The position numbers were made by a program, and so were the translations under genes. A stretch of 64,000 bases of DNA from Treponema sp. (GTDB lineage: Bacteria; Spirochaetota; Spirochaetia; Treponematales; Treponemataceae): NCBI GenBank assembly GCA_016293495.1, contig JAEDED010000012.1:7867-71866 (forward strand). Direction: 5' to 3'. This document shows, in pieces, positions 7,815-16,749 of this stretch (within the stretch, counting starts at the first letter, position 1; each line of letters begins with the position of its first letter). The notes below the pieces were generated by a model. The model saw nothing but the letters and a program-made list of their open reading frames with translations. It was not told the origin of the DNA and made no database searches.

Positions 7815-8726
7815 TTACTGAAAGTCTGAAAGGCTCAGGTGCTTTGTGTTGATGGCATACTGCTTAAGATATCCGTAAACGTTGATGAAAGAAGTTGCCA
7901 TGTAAGGAACAAGGAAAGTAACGACGATTCCTATGTAAGCGCTGTTGAGAAGTGCGTGCAGAACCGGATTAATGCTTTCCGAAGCAGTTTCGGCGATTAT
8001 TACAAGCGGAATTGATGCAAGAATAAACCAGCCGATGAAGCTTAAGAAAAATGTAAAGATTTTCATCTTGTGGCCTTTTGTAAGTTCAATACTTAAGGCC
8101 ATTGCTTTTGATGCAGACATTTTTTTGTTTTCAAGTGCGGCTTCTGCCATGATTGCTGTCATCTGAGAATACTGAATGCTCTTGATTGTAATTACAATAA
8201 CAAAAGCAATAATGCCGATTACAAGGAATATTGTAATTCCGATATAGTTTGAAAGTCCTCTGATGAGTTCATTCTTAATTTCCATAATAGGAAGATTTTC
8301 AGGATCGAGTGCATTAAGATCAAACTTCGAAGCAAGGACTGTCATTATAAGAGTTCCTGAAACAACTGAAAGCGGAATAATAAAAAGAAGAGACCAAATA
8401 AAAATCCATAAGTTGTGCCAGATGGAATTTGTAATGCCTGCTTTAATATGTGTTAAGCCGCTTGTAAAATCCGAGAACGAAACAGAGCCGGTTTTTGCAA
8501 GCTTTACGCAGGCATAATAAAATGCCAGAGTCAAAACTGCAGTAATACAGAAATTGATTACGAACACAAACAGTGCAAGTGGACTTCCGTTTACGCTGAA
8601 TACCTGCTGAGTTGTATCAAGAATAAGCGTAACAAAAAAAGTGATGAGGCTTGCTGCGATGAGAACAGCGGAATTTCCTTTTAACTGTTTCTTTGCAAGA
8701 TTTTTACATTCTCTAATACTAAACAT
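7815..8726 (-). CDS. DUF975-like integral membrane protein
   Basis: This is a 303-residue protein with about six membrane helices. The N-terminal KKQLKGNSAVLIAASLI and the C-terminal TKGHKMKIFTFFLSFIGWFILA match the pattern of the DUF975 family, whose function is unknown. It lies 2 nt from the CYTH gene and 19 nt from sppA, which indicates one operon. No catalytic motif is visible. Confidence 0.75.
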   Translation of the reverse strand: MFSIRECKNLAKKQLKGNSAVLIAASLITFFVTLILDTTQQVFSVNGSPLALFVFVINFCITAVLTLAFYYACVKLAKTGSVSFSDFTSGLTHIKAGITNSIWHNLWIFIWSLLFIIPLSVVSGTLIMTVLASKFDLNALDPENLPIMEIKNELIRGLSNYIGITIFLVIGIIAFVIVITIKSIQYSQMTAIMAEAALENKKMSASKAMALSIELTKGHKMKIFTFFLSFIGWFILASIPLVIIAETASESINPVLHALLNSAYIGIVVTFLVPYMATSFINVYGYLKQYAINTKHLSLSDFQ

Positions 8727-8728
8727 TT

Positions 8729-9316
8729 TTATTCTCCTTTAGCGAGTTTTAAAAGCTCGCTGTAGTATTTTTCTTCTATATCATTAAGTGAAACACCGGA
8801 CTTTACGATCAGGCTTTTCAGTTTGTCTCTGATTGTTTCTTCATTATTACAGTTTTCGGTTATCATTTCAATTTCGAGAAAATCGCCCAATGGAGGAACT
8901 GTACAAAGCTCGATGTGGGCTTGTCCAAGTTCCGTGTTATAAATCCACTGCATTACATCTTTATGTTTTGTGTAAGCTTCTTTGTAGCCTGTAGCAAAAA
9001 GCAGTTTTCGCAGTGCTTCAGGATCAGAAAGCGTTGTTTCGCTTTCTTCATTTACTTCGTAAGTGCTGCCACCTTTGTCGGTACGGCGTTCCTTTGCCTT
9101 GTAGGTCAGAACGTCCTGTGTTTTTGTCGTGCTGTCAGGGAATGTATAAAGTTCGTGACGGATTCTGCAGGTCAGGCGGCTTTCTGAATCCTGGAGCTGA
9201 AAGTGATAGTAAGTGTCATCTTTGATGGTAGTGCCCAGGTATTCTGCAAAAGTGTTAAGCAGAGAAACCGTTTCTTCTCTTTTATAAACATGGGCTTTTA
9301 ATTCAATTTCATACAT
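8729..9316 (-). CDS. CYTH-domain protein (class IV adenylate cyclase / triphosphatase type)
   Basis: The 195-residue protein begins with the diagnostic ExExK motif (EIELK, residues 3-7). Charged alternating strands typical of the triphosphate tunnel fold follow, such as LTCRIRHEL, VLTYKAKER and FLEIEMITE. Family members hydrolyse inorganic or nucleoside triphosphates, or cyclise ATP. The sequence alone does not choose between these, and a simple triphosphatase is at least as likely as a CyaB-type cyclase. It is the first gene of the minus-strand operon. Confidence 0.85.
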   Translation of the reverse strand: MYEIELKAHVYKREETVSLLNTFAEYLGTTIKDDTYYHFQLQDSESRLTCRIRHELYTFPDSTTKTQDVLTYKAKERRTDKGGSTYEVNEESETTLSDPEALRKLLFATGYKEAYTKHKDVMQWIYNTELGQAHIELCTVPPLGDFLEIEMITENCNNEETIRDKLKSLIVKSGVSLNDIEEKYYSELLKLAKGE

Positions 9317-9433
9317 ATAGAATTATTATAGAGTGAAAAGGAAGTGCGGTCAATTTTTCAAAGTGATAGTTTAAATCCATTGAAATAATTTTTTTTTCTC
9401 TGTAAACTTAATTTATATTATCAACTAACTATA

Positions 9434-9467
9434 GGCGGTGAAAATTCCCGCTGATAAAAAATGAGGA
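9434..9467 (+). promoter_or_regulatory. 5'-UTR stem-loop and ribosome site of the GH94 gene
   Basis: GCGG (9435-9438) pairs with CCGC (9448-9451) around an A-rich loop, 10 nt before the GAGGA ribosome site of the gene at 9472. It resembles the hairpins ahead of the genes at 4173 and 14555. Confidence 0.4.
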
Positions 9468-9471
9468 TTAA

Positions 9472-11895
9472 ATGCAGTACGGTTATTTCGACGACGAAGC
9501 AAAAGAGTATGTAATTACTCGTCCGGACACTCCTTCAAGCTGGAGCAACTATCTTGGTTCAACAGTTTATGGTGCTGTTATTACAAACAATGCCGGTGGA
9601 TACGGATTCTATAAATCTGGTGCACAGGGACGCTTTATGCGTTTGCGTTTTAATGCAGTTCCAATGGATCAGCCAGGCCGTTATTTCTATTTGCGTGATA
9701 ACGATTCAGGAGATTTCTGGTCAGCTTCATGGCAGCCTGTTGGAAAACCTCTCGATCAGTACAAATCAGAATGCCGTCACGGTACTGCTTATACACAGAT
9801 TACTTCTGAATATTCAGACATTAAGTCAGAAACATTATACTACGTTCCACTTAACCAGACTTTCGAATACTGGCGCCTTAAGGTAACTAACACAGGTTCA
9901 AAGCCTCGCAAGCTTTCTGCCTTCACATACTGTGAACTTACAAGCCAGTGGGGAACAACACAGGATCAGGTAAACCTTCAGTATTCCCTTTTCATCTCAA
10001 AAGGTGAACAGAAGGACAACATGCTCCGTTTTGCAATTCACGACAACCTGTATCACCAGGATCCAGAAGCTCCAATCGGTGATGGCGCAATGCACTCATG
10101 GATGGCCCTCTGCGGTTCACCATTGACTGGCTTTGATACAAACCGCGAAGCCTTCATCGGAACTTACGGAAATTACGAACATCCTGATGCTGTTAAAAAC
10201 GGAAAGTGTACAAACTCACTTGCATACGGTGACAACATCTGTGGTTCTATGGAAACAGAAATCAGTCTTAAGCCAGGGGAATCTAAAGAAGTAATCGTAA
10301 TGTTCGGTATCGGAGATGCATGGGCACACGGTGAACCACTTGTTAAGGAATTTGGTAATGCTGCTCGTGCTGATGAAGAACTTAAGAAATTGAAGGACAC
10401 ATGGCATGCACGCCTTGGTTCATTCATTGCAAACACACCTGATGAAGATATTAACCACACAATCAATGTTTGGGGATTATATAACTGTTTGATTACATTT
10501 GCATGGAGCCGAGCTGCTTCTCTCGTATACAACGGAGAACGCGATGGTCTCGGTTACCGTGACTCAGTTCAGGATATTCTTGGTGTTGCAGCTGCTATTC
10601 CTGAAGAAGCTGAAGAACGTCTCGTTCGCATGCTTTCTGGTCAGGTAAGATGTGGTGGTGCGATTCCTGTAATTACAAAGGATCACAATCCTGGACACGA
10701 AAAAGCTCCAAAACCAGAAGAATTCCGTTCTGACGACTGTCTCTGGTTCTTCAACTCAGTTCCTGCATTTATTGCAGAAACAGGTAAGTGGGACTTCCTT
10801 AACAAAGTTGTACCATACGGCGATGAAGGTGAAGACACAGTTTACGGACACTTGAAACAGGCTCTTCTTTTCAACCTCGAAAGAATGGGGGCAAACGGAC
10901 TTCCTTGCGGACTTCTTGCAGACTGGAATGACTGTCTTAAACTCGGATATAAAGGTGAAAGTTTGTTCGTAGCATTCCAGCTTCGTCTTGGACTTACAAC
11001 TTATTCTGATATTTCTACACGTCTCGGAAACAAAGCTGAAAGCGAATGGGCTTTGATTGAAAGAGATAAGCTTGATAAAGCAATCCAGGCAAAATGCTGG
11101 GACGGCGAATGGTTCATCTGGGCTATCACTGAAACAGGTCTTGTTTACGGAACTAAGACAATGGAAGAAGGACAGGTTTACTTCAATACTCAGGTTTGGT
11201 CAGTATTGAGTAACGCTGCAACTCCAGAACAGGCTAAAAAATGTCTTGAAACAGTTAAGGCTAAACTTGCAACACCTTACGGCTTGATGCTCTGTGCTCC
11301 ACCATTTGTAATGGCTTCTTCAAAAGTAATGAGTTCAGTTGTATTCAATCCTGGTATTAAAGAAAATGCAGGTATCTTTAACCATACACAGGGTTGGGGT
11401 GTAATTGCTGAAGCTCTTATGGGTAACGGCGACCGAGCATTTGAATATTGTAAAGCAGCACTTCCTGCTTCTTATAACGACAAGGCAGAAATCCGCCAGA
11501 GTGAACCATACGTTGTAGGTCAGACAACTTATTCAACTTACAGCCCACGTGCCGGTAACTGTCGCGTTTCTTGGCTTTCAGGCGCTGCTACATGGAACTA
11601 TTACTCAACAACACAGTACATCCTCGGAATCCGCCCACAGTATGACGGACTTCTTATCGATCCATGTATTCCAAAAACATGGGACGGATTTAGTGTTCAG
11701 CGTCGCTGGCGCGGTATGAAACTCAGCATTGAAGTTAAGAATCCGCAGCACATCAACAAAGGTATTGAATATATCGAAGTTGACGGACAGCGTGTTGATG
11801 CAGCAGTAATTCCTGTTGATATGATTAATGACGGGGCTAAGATTGTTGCATACATGGGAATGGACGCGAGAGAAGTTCCTTTTGAAAGATTGTAA
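9472..11895 (+). CDS. GH94 disaccharide phosphorylase (cellobiose/chitobiose phosphorylase type)
   Basis: At 807 residues it has the normal GH94 length. The start MQYGYFDDEAKEYVITRPDTP, the GRYFYLRDNDSGDFWS block, the ECRHG motif, GLGYRDSVQDILG, and the catalytic motif LLADWNDC (general acid Asp484) are all present. So are the C-terminal GIRPQYDGLLIDPCIP and RRWRGM blocks. These intracellular enzymes split a beta-linked disaccharide with phosphate to give a sugar 1-phosphate. Cellobiose is the likeliest substrate, but the acceptor-loop region (VRCGGAIPVITKDHNPGHEK) differs from classical cellobiose phosphorylases, and the N-terminal part also resembles chitobiose phosphorylases. It stands alone with its own terminator. 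Codon use looks that of a highly expressed gene. Confidence 0.9.
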   Translation: MQYGYFDDEAKEYVITRPDTPSSWSNYLGSTVYGAVITNNAGGYGFYKSGAQGRFMRLRFNAVPMDQPGRYFYLRDNDSGDFWSASWQPVGKPLDQYKSECRHGTAYTQITSEYSDIKSETLYYVPLNQTFEYWRLKVTNTGSKPRKLSAFTYCELTSQWGTTQDQVNLQYSLFISKGEQKDNMLRFAIHDNLYHQDPEAPIGDGAMHSWMALCGSPLTGFDTNREAFIGTYGNYEHPDAVKNGKCTNSLAYGDNICGSMETEISLKPGESKEVIVMFGIGDAWAHGEPLVKEFGNAARADEELKKLKDTWHARLGSFIANTPDEDINHTINVWGLYNCLITFAWSRAASLVYNGERDGLGYRDSVQDILGVAAAIPEEAEERLVRMLSGQVRCGGAIPVITKDHNPGHEKAPKPEEFRSDDCLWFFNSVPAFIAETGKWDFLNKVVPYGDEGEDTVYGHLKQALLFNLERMGANGLPCGLLADWNDCLKLGYKGESLFVAFQLRLGLTTYSDISTRLGNKAESEWALIERDKLDKAIQAKCWDGEWFIWAITETGLVYGTKTMEEGQVYFNTQVWSVLSNAATPEQAKKCLETVKAKLATPYGLMLCAPPFVMASSKVMSSVVFNPGIKENAGIFNHTQGWGVIAEALMGNGDRAFEYCKAALPASYNDKAEIRQSEPYVVGQTTYSTYSPRAGNCRVSWLSGAATWNYYSTTQYILGIRPQYDGLLIDPCIPKTWDGFSVQRRWRGMKLSIEVKNPQHINKGIEYIEVDGQRVDAAVIPVDMINDGAKIVAYMGMDAREVPFERL

Positions 11896-11916
11896 TTCTT
11901 AATCAGGGAATATATA

Positions 11917-11953
11917 AGCCCGGTTCACTGGTGAGGTGAGCCGGGCTTTTTTT
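11917..11953 (+). terminator. terminator of the GH94 gene
   Basis: AGCCCGG...CCGGGCT stem extended by TCAC/GTGA and followed by seven or more T residues. Confidence 0.85.
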
Positions 11954-11979
11954 ATTTTAGAATTAATACTGGTTAATTA

Positions 11980-12003
11980 AGGCTGATGACCAGCCTGTTT
12001 TTA
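11980..12003 (+). terminator. weak second stem-loop between convergent genes
   Basis: AGGCTG/CAGCCT stem with a T-rich tail on the plus strand, just before the end of the minus-strand transporter gene. It may act as a back-up terminator. Confidence 0.35.
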
Positions 12004-13404
12004 TTAACCGAAGATTCCGAATGATCCAAGAAGGATGAGTGTCAAAAGAACTGGAGCAACGTACTTAATCATAATGATGTAAAGCCATTTTCTTCCGAAC
12101 TTTTCACCGTTCAATGTAACTTCATCAATAACAGTCTTTGGTTTAGCAACCCAACCAATGAGGATACATGTACAGATAGCAACGATTGGCATGAGAAGGT
12201 TATTACTTACGTAATCAAGGAAGTCGAGGATCTGACCTTTGTTTACTACTGCGAATGATTTTTCGAAGTAGAATACGTTGTATCCGAGACAAACGATTAC
12301 AGAAACTACAAATGTAATAAGAGCCATAATCAAAGTTGCCTTTTTGCGTGACCACTTGAGTTTGTCCATCATACTTGAAACAATTGCTTCAAGAATTGAA
12401 ACAGCACTTGTCAAAGCGGCAAACAATACCATAACGAAGAACATTAATCCGAAGAACTGACCGAATGAGCCCATTGAATCAAATACTCTTGGCAATGTAA
12501 CGAAGATCAAACCAGGACCAGCATTGCTTAATTCTTCTGGACCTGCAAATACGTATACTGAAGGAATGATCATCATACCTGCAAGAATAGCAATTGCCGT
12601 GTCAAAGATTTCAATCTGGTTGATAGACTTGCTGAGGTTAACTTCTTTCTTCATGTAAGAACCGTAAGCAACCATGATACCCATAGCGATACTCAATGAA
12701 TAGAAAAGCTGTCCCATTGCATCAAGACAAATCTTAAGGAACTTGCCGAATGTAATTCCTTCAAAGTTAGGGATGAAGTAGATTCCAAGTCCCTGAACAC
12801 CAGTACGTGTAGCACCAGTTGAAGGATCAGTAAATTTAAGGAAGATTGAATAAACTGCAATAAAGAGAACGAGAATTGCAAGAATCGGCATCAAAACTTT
12901 TGAATATTTTTCAATACCGTGTTCAACACCTTTGTATACGATTACGAAACAAAGCAATGTAAAAATGATAGTGTAAAGAATTGGCTGCCACTGATCTGTA
13001 ATAAATCCCGTGAAGAATCCGTCTGCAACTGCAACCTGTCCCTGGAATGCAAGATATGTACTCATATACTTGATTACCCATCCACCGATTACACAGTAAT
13101 AAGGATAAATGATGAATGGTACAAGATATGCAAAAATACCGATAAAACCAAAGCCCTTGTTAATTTTCTTGTAAGCTGTAAGAGGGCTTTCCTGTGTTTT
13201 ACGACCAATTGCTACTTCTGTTGTAAGAAGCGCAAAACCAAATGTAAGTGCTAAAACGATGTAAACGAGTAAGAACAAGCCTCCGCCGTTTTTTGCAGCG
13301 AGATTAGGGAATCGCCAGATGTTTCCCAAACCTACAGCACTTCCTGCTGCAGCCAGTACAAAGCCGATTGACCCTGTAAAGGAATTACGTTTTTTTTCTT
13401 CCAT
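12004..13404 (-). CDS. sodium-dependent transporter of the NSS/SNF family
   Basis: This protein of ~466 residues and 11-12 membrane helices carries the LeuT-like sodium-site motif GSAVGLGNIWRFPNLAAKNGGG in its first helix. Members co-transport amino acids or amines with Na+. The substrate cannot be read here. I place the start at ATG 13404 (MEEKKRNSF) because GAGGAAA precedes it; the longer open frame upstream has no ribosome site and no family similarity. The gene is convergent with the GH94 phosphorylase and divergent from the dehydrogenase at 13536. Confidence 0.93.
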   Translation of the reverse strand: MEEKKRNSFTGSIGFVLAAAGSAVGLGNIWRFPNLAAKNGGGLFLLVYIVLALTFGFALLTTEVAIGRKTQESPLTAYKKINKGFGFIGIFAYLVPFIIYPYYCVIGGWVIKYMSTYLAFQGQVAVADGFFTGFITDQWQPILYTIIFTLLCFVIVYKGVEHGIEKYSKVLMPILAILVLFIAVYSIFLKFTDPSTGATRTGVQGLGIYFIPNFEGITFGKFLKICLDAMGQLFYSLSIAMGIMVAYGSYMKKEVNLSKSINQIEIFDTAIAILAGMMIIPSVYVFAGPEELSNAGPGLIFVTLPRVFDSMGSFGQFFGLMFFVMVLFAALTSAVSILEAIVSSMMDKLKWSRKKATLIMALITFVVSVIVCLGYNVFYFEKSFAVVNKGQILDFLDYVSNNLLMPIVAICTCILIGWVAKPKTVIDEVTLNGEKFGRKWLYIIMIKYVAPVLLTLILLGSFGIFG

Positions 13405-13509
13405 AACTTTTCCTCTAGTAAATAGAATATTGTTAACAATTTTATCATATATTTGTTCATTTCGCATTAAAAAAATGGTCTTTTGGAAAAAAAAGTTACT
13501 TTATTATTT

Positions 13510-13528
13510 TTTCAATTTGAAATATACT
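13510..13528 (+). promoter_or_regulatory. palindrome and -10 box just upstream of the dehydrogenase start
   Basis: TTTCAA-T-TTGAAA (13510-13522) abuts TATACT (13523-13528), which ends 7 nt before the ATG at 13536. The -35 is poor (TTTATT-like), so a factor binding the palindrome may be needed. Confidence 0.4.
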
Positions 13529-13535
13529 CCCTCAC

Positions 13536-14513
13536 ATGAAAATCGTAATCCTTGACGGTCACGCATTAAATCCAGGTGACCTTTCTTATGACGTATTAAA
13601 GGAATTTGGTGAAGTTACATATTATCCACAGACACCCCCTGAGCTCACACTTGAACGAATTATTGACGCGGATTATGTATTTCTCAATAAAGTAAACCTT
13701 ACGCGCGATATTCTTTCTCAGTGCAAAAACTTAAAGTACATCGGCGTGTTCGCAACCGGTTACAATGTCGTAGATATTGAAGCTGCCCGTGACCTTGGAA
13801 TTGTCGTTACAAACATACCTGCTTACAGCACAATGGCAGTAGCCCAGCATGTGTTTGCTCTTATCATGCAATTTTACAGCGCCATCAATGCTCATTCAAA
13901 ATCAGTAATGAGCGGCGACTGGATTAAATCTCCTGACTTTTGTTACTGGGTTTCGCCTTTGACCGAACTTTACGGAAAAACAATCGGTCTTATCGGTTTC
14001 GGTTCAATCGGCCAGAGAGTTGCCCGCATCGCTTCAAGCTTTGGAATGAACGTGATTGTAAACACTCGTTCTTCAAACCGCATTGATGAATATAACGCGA
14101 AAGCGCGCGATGACGAAAAAGTAAAAGGCGTTTCGCTTGATGAGCTTCTTGCTTCAAGCGACATTGTTTCTCTGCACTGTCCTTTGACAAAAGACAACAA
14201 TAAACTTATTAACACTGATTCGCTCAAGAAAATTAAAAAAGGAGCGCTGCTTGTAAATACAGCACGTGGCGCGCTTGTTGATGAACAGGCAGTTCGTGAA
14301 GCCCTTGAGAATAAAACACTTTCAGGCTTTGCTTGTGACGTTCTTTCTGAAGAACCTATGTCAAAAGACTGTCCGCTTCTTAATGCGCCAAACTGTGTAA
14401 TTACTCCGCACGTTGCATGGGCAGCAAAAGAAACCCGTGTTCGTCTTCTCGATATTGCAGTTGAAAATCTTCGTTCCTATTTGAATGGAAAAGTTATAAA
14501 CAAAGTTAATTAA
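13536..14513 (+). CDS. D-2-hydroxyacid dehydrogenase (NAD-dependent)
   Basis: This is a 325-residue two-domain dehydrogenase. The Rossmann motif GFGSIG is at 154-159. The catalytic set is intact: Arg244 (NTARG), Glu273 (SEEP) and His292 (TPHVAWA). The family reduces 2-keto acids such as hydroxypyruvate or pyruvate to D-hydroxy acids. The overall pattern is closest to glycerate/hydroxypyruvate reductases, but substrate is inference. No Shine-Dalgarno site is visible and a TATACT box lies 7 nt before ATG, so the mRNA may be leaderless. The SulP gene follows 41 nt later. Confidence 0.88.
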   Translation: MKIVILDGHALNPGDLSYDVLKEFGEVTYYPQTPPELTLERIIDADYVFLNKVNLTRDILSQCKNLKYIGVFATGYNVVDIEAARDLGIVVTNIPAYSTMAVAQHVFALIMQFYSAINAHSKSVMSGDWIKSPDFCYWVSPLTELYGKTIGLIGFGSIGQRVARIASSFGMNVIVNTRSSNRIDEYNAKARDDEKVKGVSLDELLASSDIVSLHCPLTKDNNKLINTDSLKKIKKGALLVNTARGALVDEQAVREALENKTLSGFACDVLSEEPMSKDCPLLNAPNCVITPHVAWAAKETRVRLLDIAVENLRSYLNGKVINKVN

Positions 14514-14519
14514 TTCTGT

Positions 14520-14535
14520 TACGGAAAAATCCGTA
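14520..14535 (+). promoter_or_regulatory. stem-loop before the SulP gene
   Basis: Perfect TACGGA-AAAA-TCCGTA hairpin ending 10 nt before the AAGAAGGG ribosome site of the gene at 14555. Confidence 0.45.
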
Positions 14536-14554
14536 GTAAAGAAAGAAGGGTAAT

Positions 14555-16249
14555 ATGTTTAAACCTGAATTATTAAACACAATGAAAGGCTATGATGGTA
14601 AAACATTTGTCAGCGATCTTATTGCTGGTGTCATCGTAGGTATTGTTGCATTACCACTTGCCATTGCATTTGCAATCGCTTCTGGTGTTGGTCCTGCTGC
14701 CGGTATTTTTACAGCAATCATTGCAGGCTTTTGTATTTCTGCATTCGGTGGAAGCCGTGTTCAGATTGGTGGCCCTACTGGTGCATTTGCAGTAATCGTT
14801 TTTGGTGTTGTTGCCAAGTTTGGTTTAGGCGGGCTTGCAACTGCGACTGTAATGGCCGGTATCATTTTGATTCTTCTCGGCGTTTTCAAAATGGGTGGTC
14901 TTGTAAAATTCATTCCATACACAATCGTAACTGGATTTACTGCGGGTATCGCTGTTGTAATCGCATCGGGACAGATTGGTGATTTCTTTGGACTTCATCC
15001 TGATTTCTCGACACCAATGATGGTAATGGGAGAGGAACTTACAAAAATGCCTGGCGACTTCTTGCCAAAGATGATCGTATTTGCAAAATCTGCAGCAAGC
15101 GTTAACTGGTATGCATTCGGCATGGCTGCAATCTGTCTCGCATTCATTTTTATTTGGTCAAAGTTCATCAAAAAAATTCCTGGAAGTATCGTTGTAATCG
15201 TAATTGCTACAGTTGCATCAGTTCTTCTTGATAAATACTGCGGGCTTAAATGTGACACAATCGGTTCGCGCTATACAATTCCTTCAATCTCAGAATTGAA
15301 ACCAACAATGCCGGACTTCAATATCAGCACAATCATTGATTTATTCCCGACTGCAATTTCTATCGCAGTTCTTGCCGCAATCGAATCTTTACTTTCTGCT
15401 GTTGTCGCAGACGGTATGATCGGTACAAAGCACGATTCAAATACAGAACTTATTGCACAGGGCGTTGCAAATATTGCTTCACCAGTATTTGGCGGAATTC
15501 CTGCAACTGGTGCAATTGCACGTACTGCAACTAATATAAAGAACGGAGGAAAAACTCCTGTAGCCGGAATCATTCATGCAATTACACTTCTTCTGATTCT
15601 CATCTGTATGGGACCTTTGGTTGGATACATTCCAATGCCTGCACTTTCTGCAATTCTTATCAATGTTGCATGGAACATGGCAGGATTCCCTGCAATCCGC
15701 GCTTTGATGAAAGGTCAGAAATCGGACATCTGTGTATTCTTCGTAACATTCCTTATTACAGTATTCATTGACCTTACAGTTGCAATCGCTGTTGGCCTTG
15801 GACTTGCAGCCTTCTTCTTTATCAAGAAAATGATCGACCTTTCAGAAGTTCAGGGCGGTCGCAATGTTATGACTGGTGGAATTAAAAAAGACCAGCCTGC
15901 TGAAAACCTTGATATCCCTCACGGCGTTCTCGTATTCGAAATTGAAGGACCATTATTCTTCGGAACAGTCCGCAAGTTTGAAATGGCAACAGAACGCGCA
16001 GGCGCTGACTGCAAGGTTCTCGTATTGAGAATGCGTAATACAATTTATCTTGATGCCGGCGGAATCCAGGCTCTCCAGCAGCTTAAAGCTGCCTGTGATA
16101 GAAAAGGTATTACAATCGTTCTTTCAGGAATTCACACACAGCCATTTATGCTTTGTGAAAAAACTGGAATGGCTGACAAGCTTGGTCGCGAAAATATTTT
16201 TGACAACATTACAGCTGCACTCGAAAGAGCAAAAGCAATTGTAGGTTAA
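14555..16249 (+). CDS. SulP-family anion transporter with C-terminal STAS domain
   Basis: This is a 564-residue transporter. The N-terminal ~400 residues contain 10-14 membrane helices with family blocks such as DLIAGVIVGIVALPLAIAFAIASG, VQIGGPTGAF and GGIPATGAIARTATNI. Residues ~430-560 form a STAS domain (VLVFEIEGPLFFGTV, then VLRMRNTIYLDAGGIQALQQL). SulP proteins move sulfate, bicarbonate or organic anions, driven by Na+ or H+. The specific anion is not evident. It has its own stem-loop, ribosome site and terminator. Confidence 0.92.
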   Translation: MFKPELLNTMKGYDGKTFVSDLIAGVIVGIVALPLAIAFAIASGVGPAAGIFTAIIAGFCISAFGGSRVQIGGPTGAFAVIVFGVVAKFGLGGLATATVMAGIILILLGVFKMGGLVKFIPYTIVTGFTAGIAVVIASGQIGDFFGLHPDFSTPMMVMGEELTKMPGDFLPKMIVFAKSAASVNWYAFGMAAICLAFIFIWSKFIKKIPGSIVVIVIATVASVLLDKYCGLKCDTIGSRYTIPSISELKPTMPDFNISTIIDLFPTAISIAVLAAIESLLSAVVADGMIGTKHDSNTELIAQGVANIASPVFGGIPATGAIARTATNIKNGGKTPVAGIIHAITLLLILICMGPLVGYIPMPALSAILINVAWNMAGFPAIRALMKGQKSDICVFFVTFLITVFIDLTVAIAVGLGLAAFFFIKKMIDLSEVQGGRNVMTGGIKKDQPAENLDIPHGVLVFEIEGPLFFGTVRKFEMATERAGADCKVLVLRMRNTIYLDAGGIQALQQLKAACDRKGITIVLSGIHTQPFMLCEKTGMADKLGRENIFDNITAALERAKAIVG

Positions 16250-16301
16250 AATCCTGCTGATGGTTAGTTAAACCTTGCAGGTAATATGAAATTTTAAAAT
16301 G

Positions 16302-16338
16302 AGCCTGGTACTTTTATAAGTATCGGGCTTTTTTTTTG
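16302..16338 (+). terminator. terminator of the SulP gene
   Basis: A 12-bp stem (with G-T pairs) followed by eight or more T residues. Confidence 0.8.
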
Positions 16339-16354
16339 AACGTATTTAACTTAC

Positions 16355-16383
16355 TTGACAAATAATATTATACGCAATATAGT
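16355..16383 (+). promoter_or_regulatory. near-consensus promoter of the padR operon
   Basis: TTGACA (16355-16360), exactly 17 nt, then TATAGT (16378-16383). The transcript would begin near 16390 and lead into padR at 16430. Confidence 0.75.
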
Positions 16384-16402
16384 ATCGTTGTTGATACAAT
16401 AT
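16377..16402 (+). promoter_or_regulatory. inverted repeat over the -10 box, candidate PadR operator
   Basis: ATAT-a-GTATC, a 6-nt centre (GTTGTT), then GATAC-a-ATAT. The dyad covers the -10 box and start site of the padR operon, the classic position for an autorepressor site. Confidence 0.6.
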
Positions 16403-16429
16403 TATGCATGCAGATATATGGAGGTATTG

Positions 16430-16738
16430 ATGAACTTCAATACAGGTACAATTATGCTGGATGCTGTAGTTCTTGCAGTTGTGGCAAGAGAAGGAACTTA
16501 CGGATACAAAATTACCCAGGATGTACGGCAAGTAATTGATGTTTCTGAAAGTACTTTGTATCCAGTACTGCGAAGGCTGCAGAAAGACGGATATCTTGAA
16601 ACATACGATATGGAATTTGACGGAAGGAACCGAAGGTATTACAAAATAACGCCTCAAGGAATTCTTCTTCTGGATCAGTATCGTAACGGCTGGAGTGATT
16701 ACAGCAAAAGAATTAATTCGATTTTATTGTGTAAATAG
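16430..16738 (+). CDS. PadR-family transcriptional regulator
   Basis: This 102-residue protein is the short (subfamily 2) PadR type: a winged helix with YGYKITQDV, SESTLYPVLRRLQKDGYLETYD and RNRRYYKITPQG, plus a short C-terminal dimerisation helix. GGAGG precedes ATG 16430. A longer reading would start inside the -35 box and is rejected. PadR proteins usually repress their own operon until a ligand or stress relieves them. The next genes (DUF1700/DUF4097 and PspC) are a well-known PadR neighbourhood linked to envelope stress. Confidence 0.9.
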   Translation: MNFNTGTIMLDAVVLAVVAREGTYGYKITQDVRQVIDVSESTLYPVLRRLQKDGYLETYDMEFDGRNRRYYKITPQGILLLDQYRNGWSDYSKRINSILLCK

Positions 16739-16749
16739 GAGAGAAAAAA

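Noticed and set aside
16355..16429. Longer N-terminus for PadR starting at TTG 16355.
   Set aside because: That codon is part of the -35 box; the ATG at 16430 has GGAGG and matches the family start.
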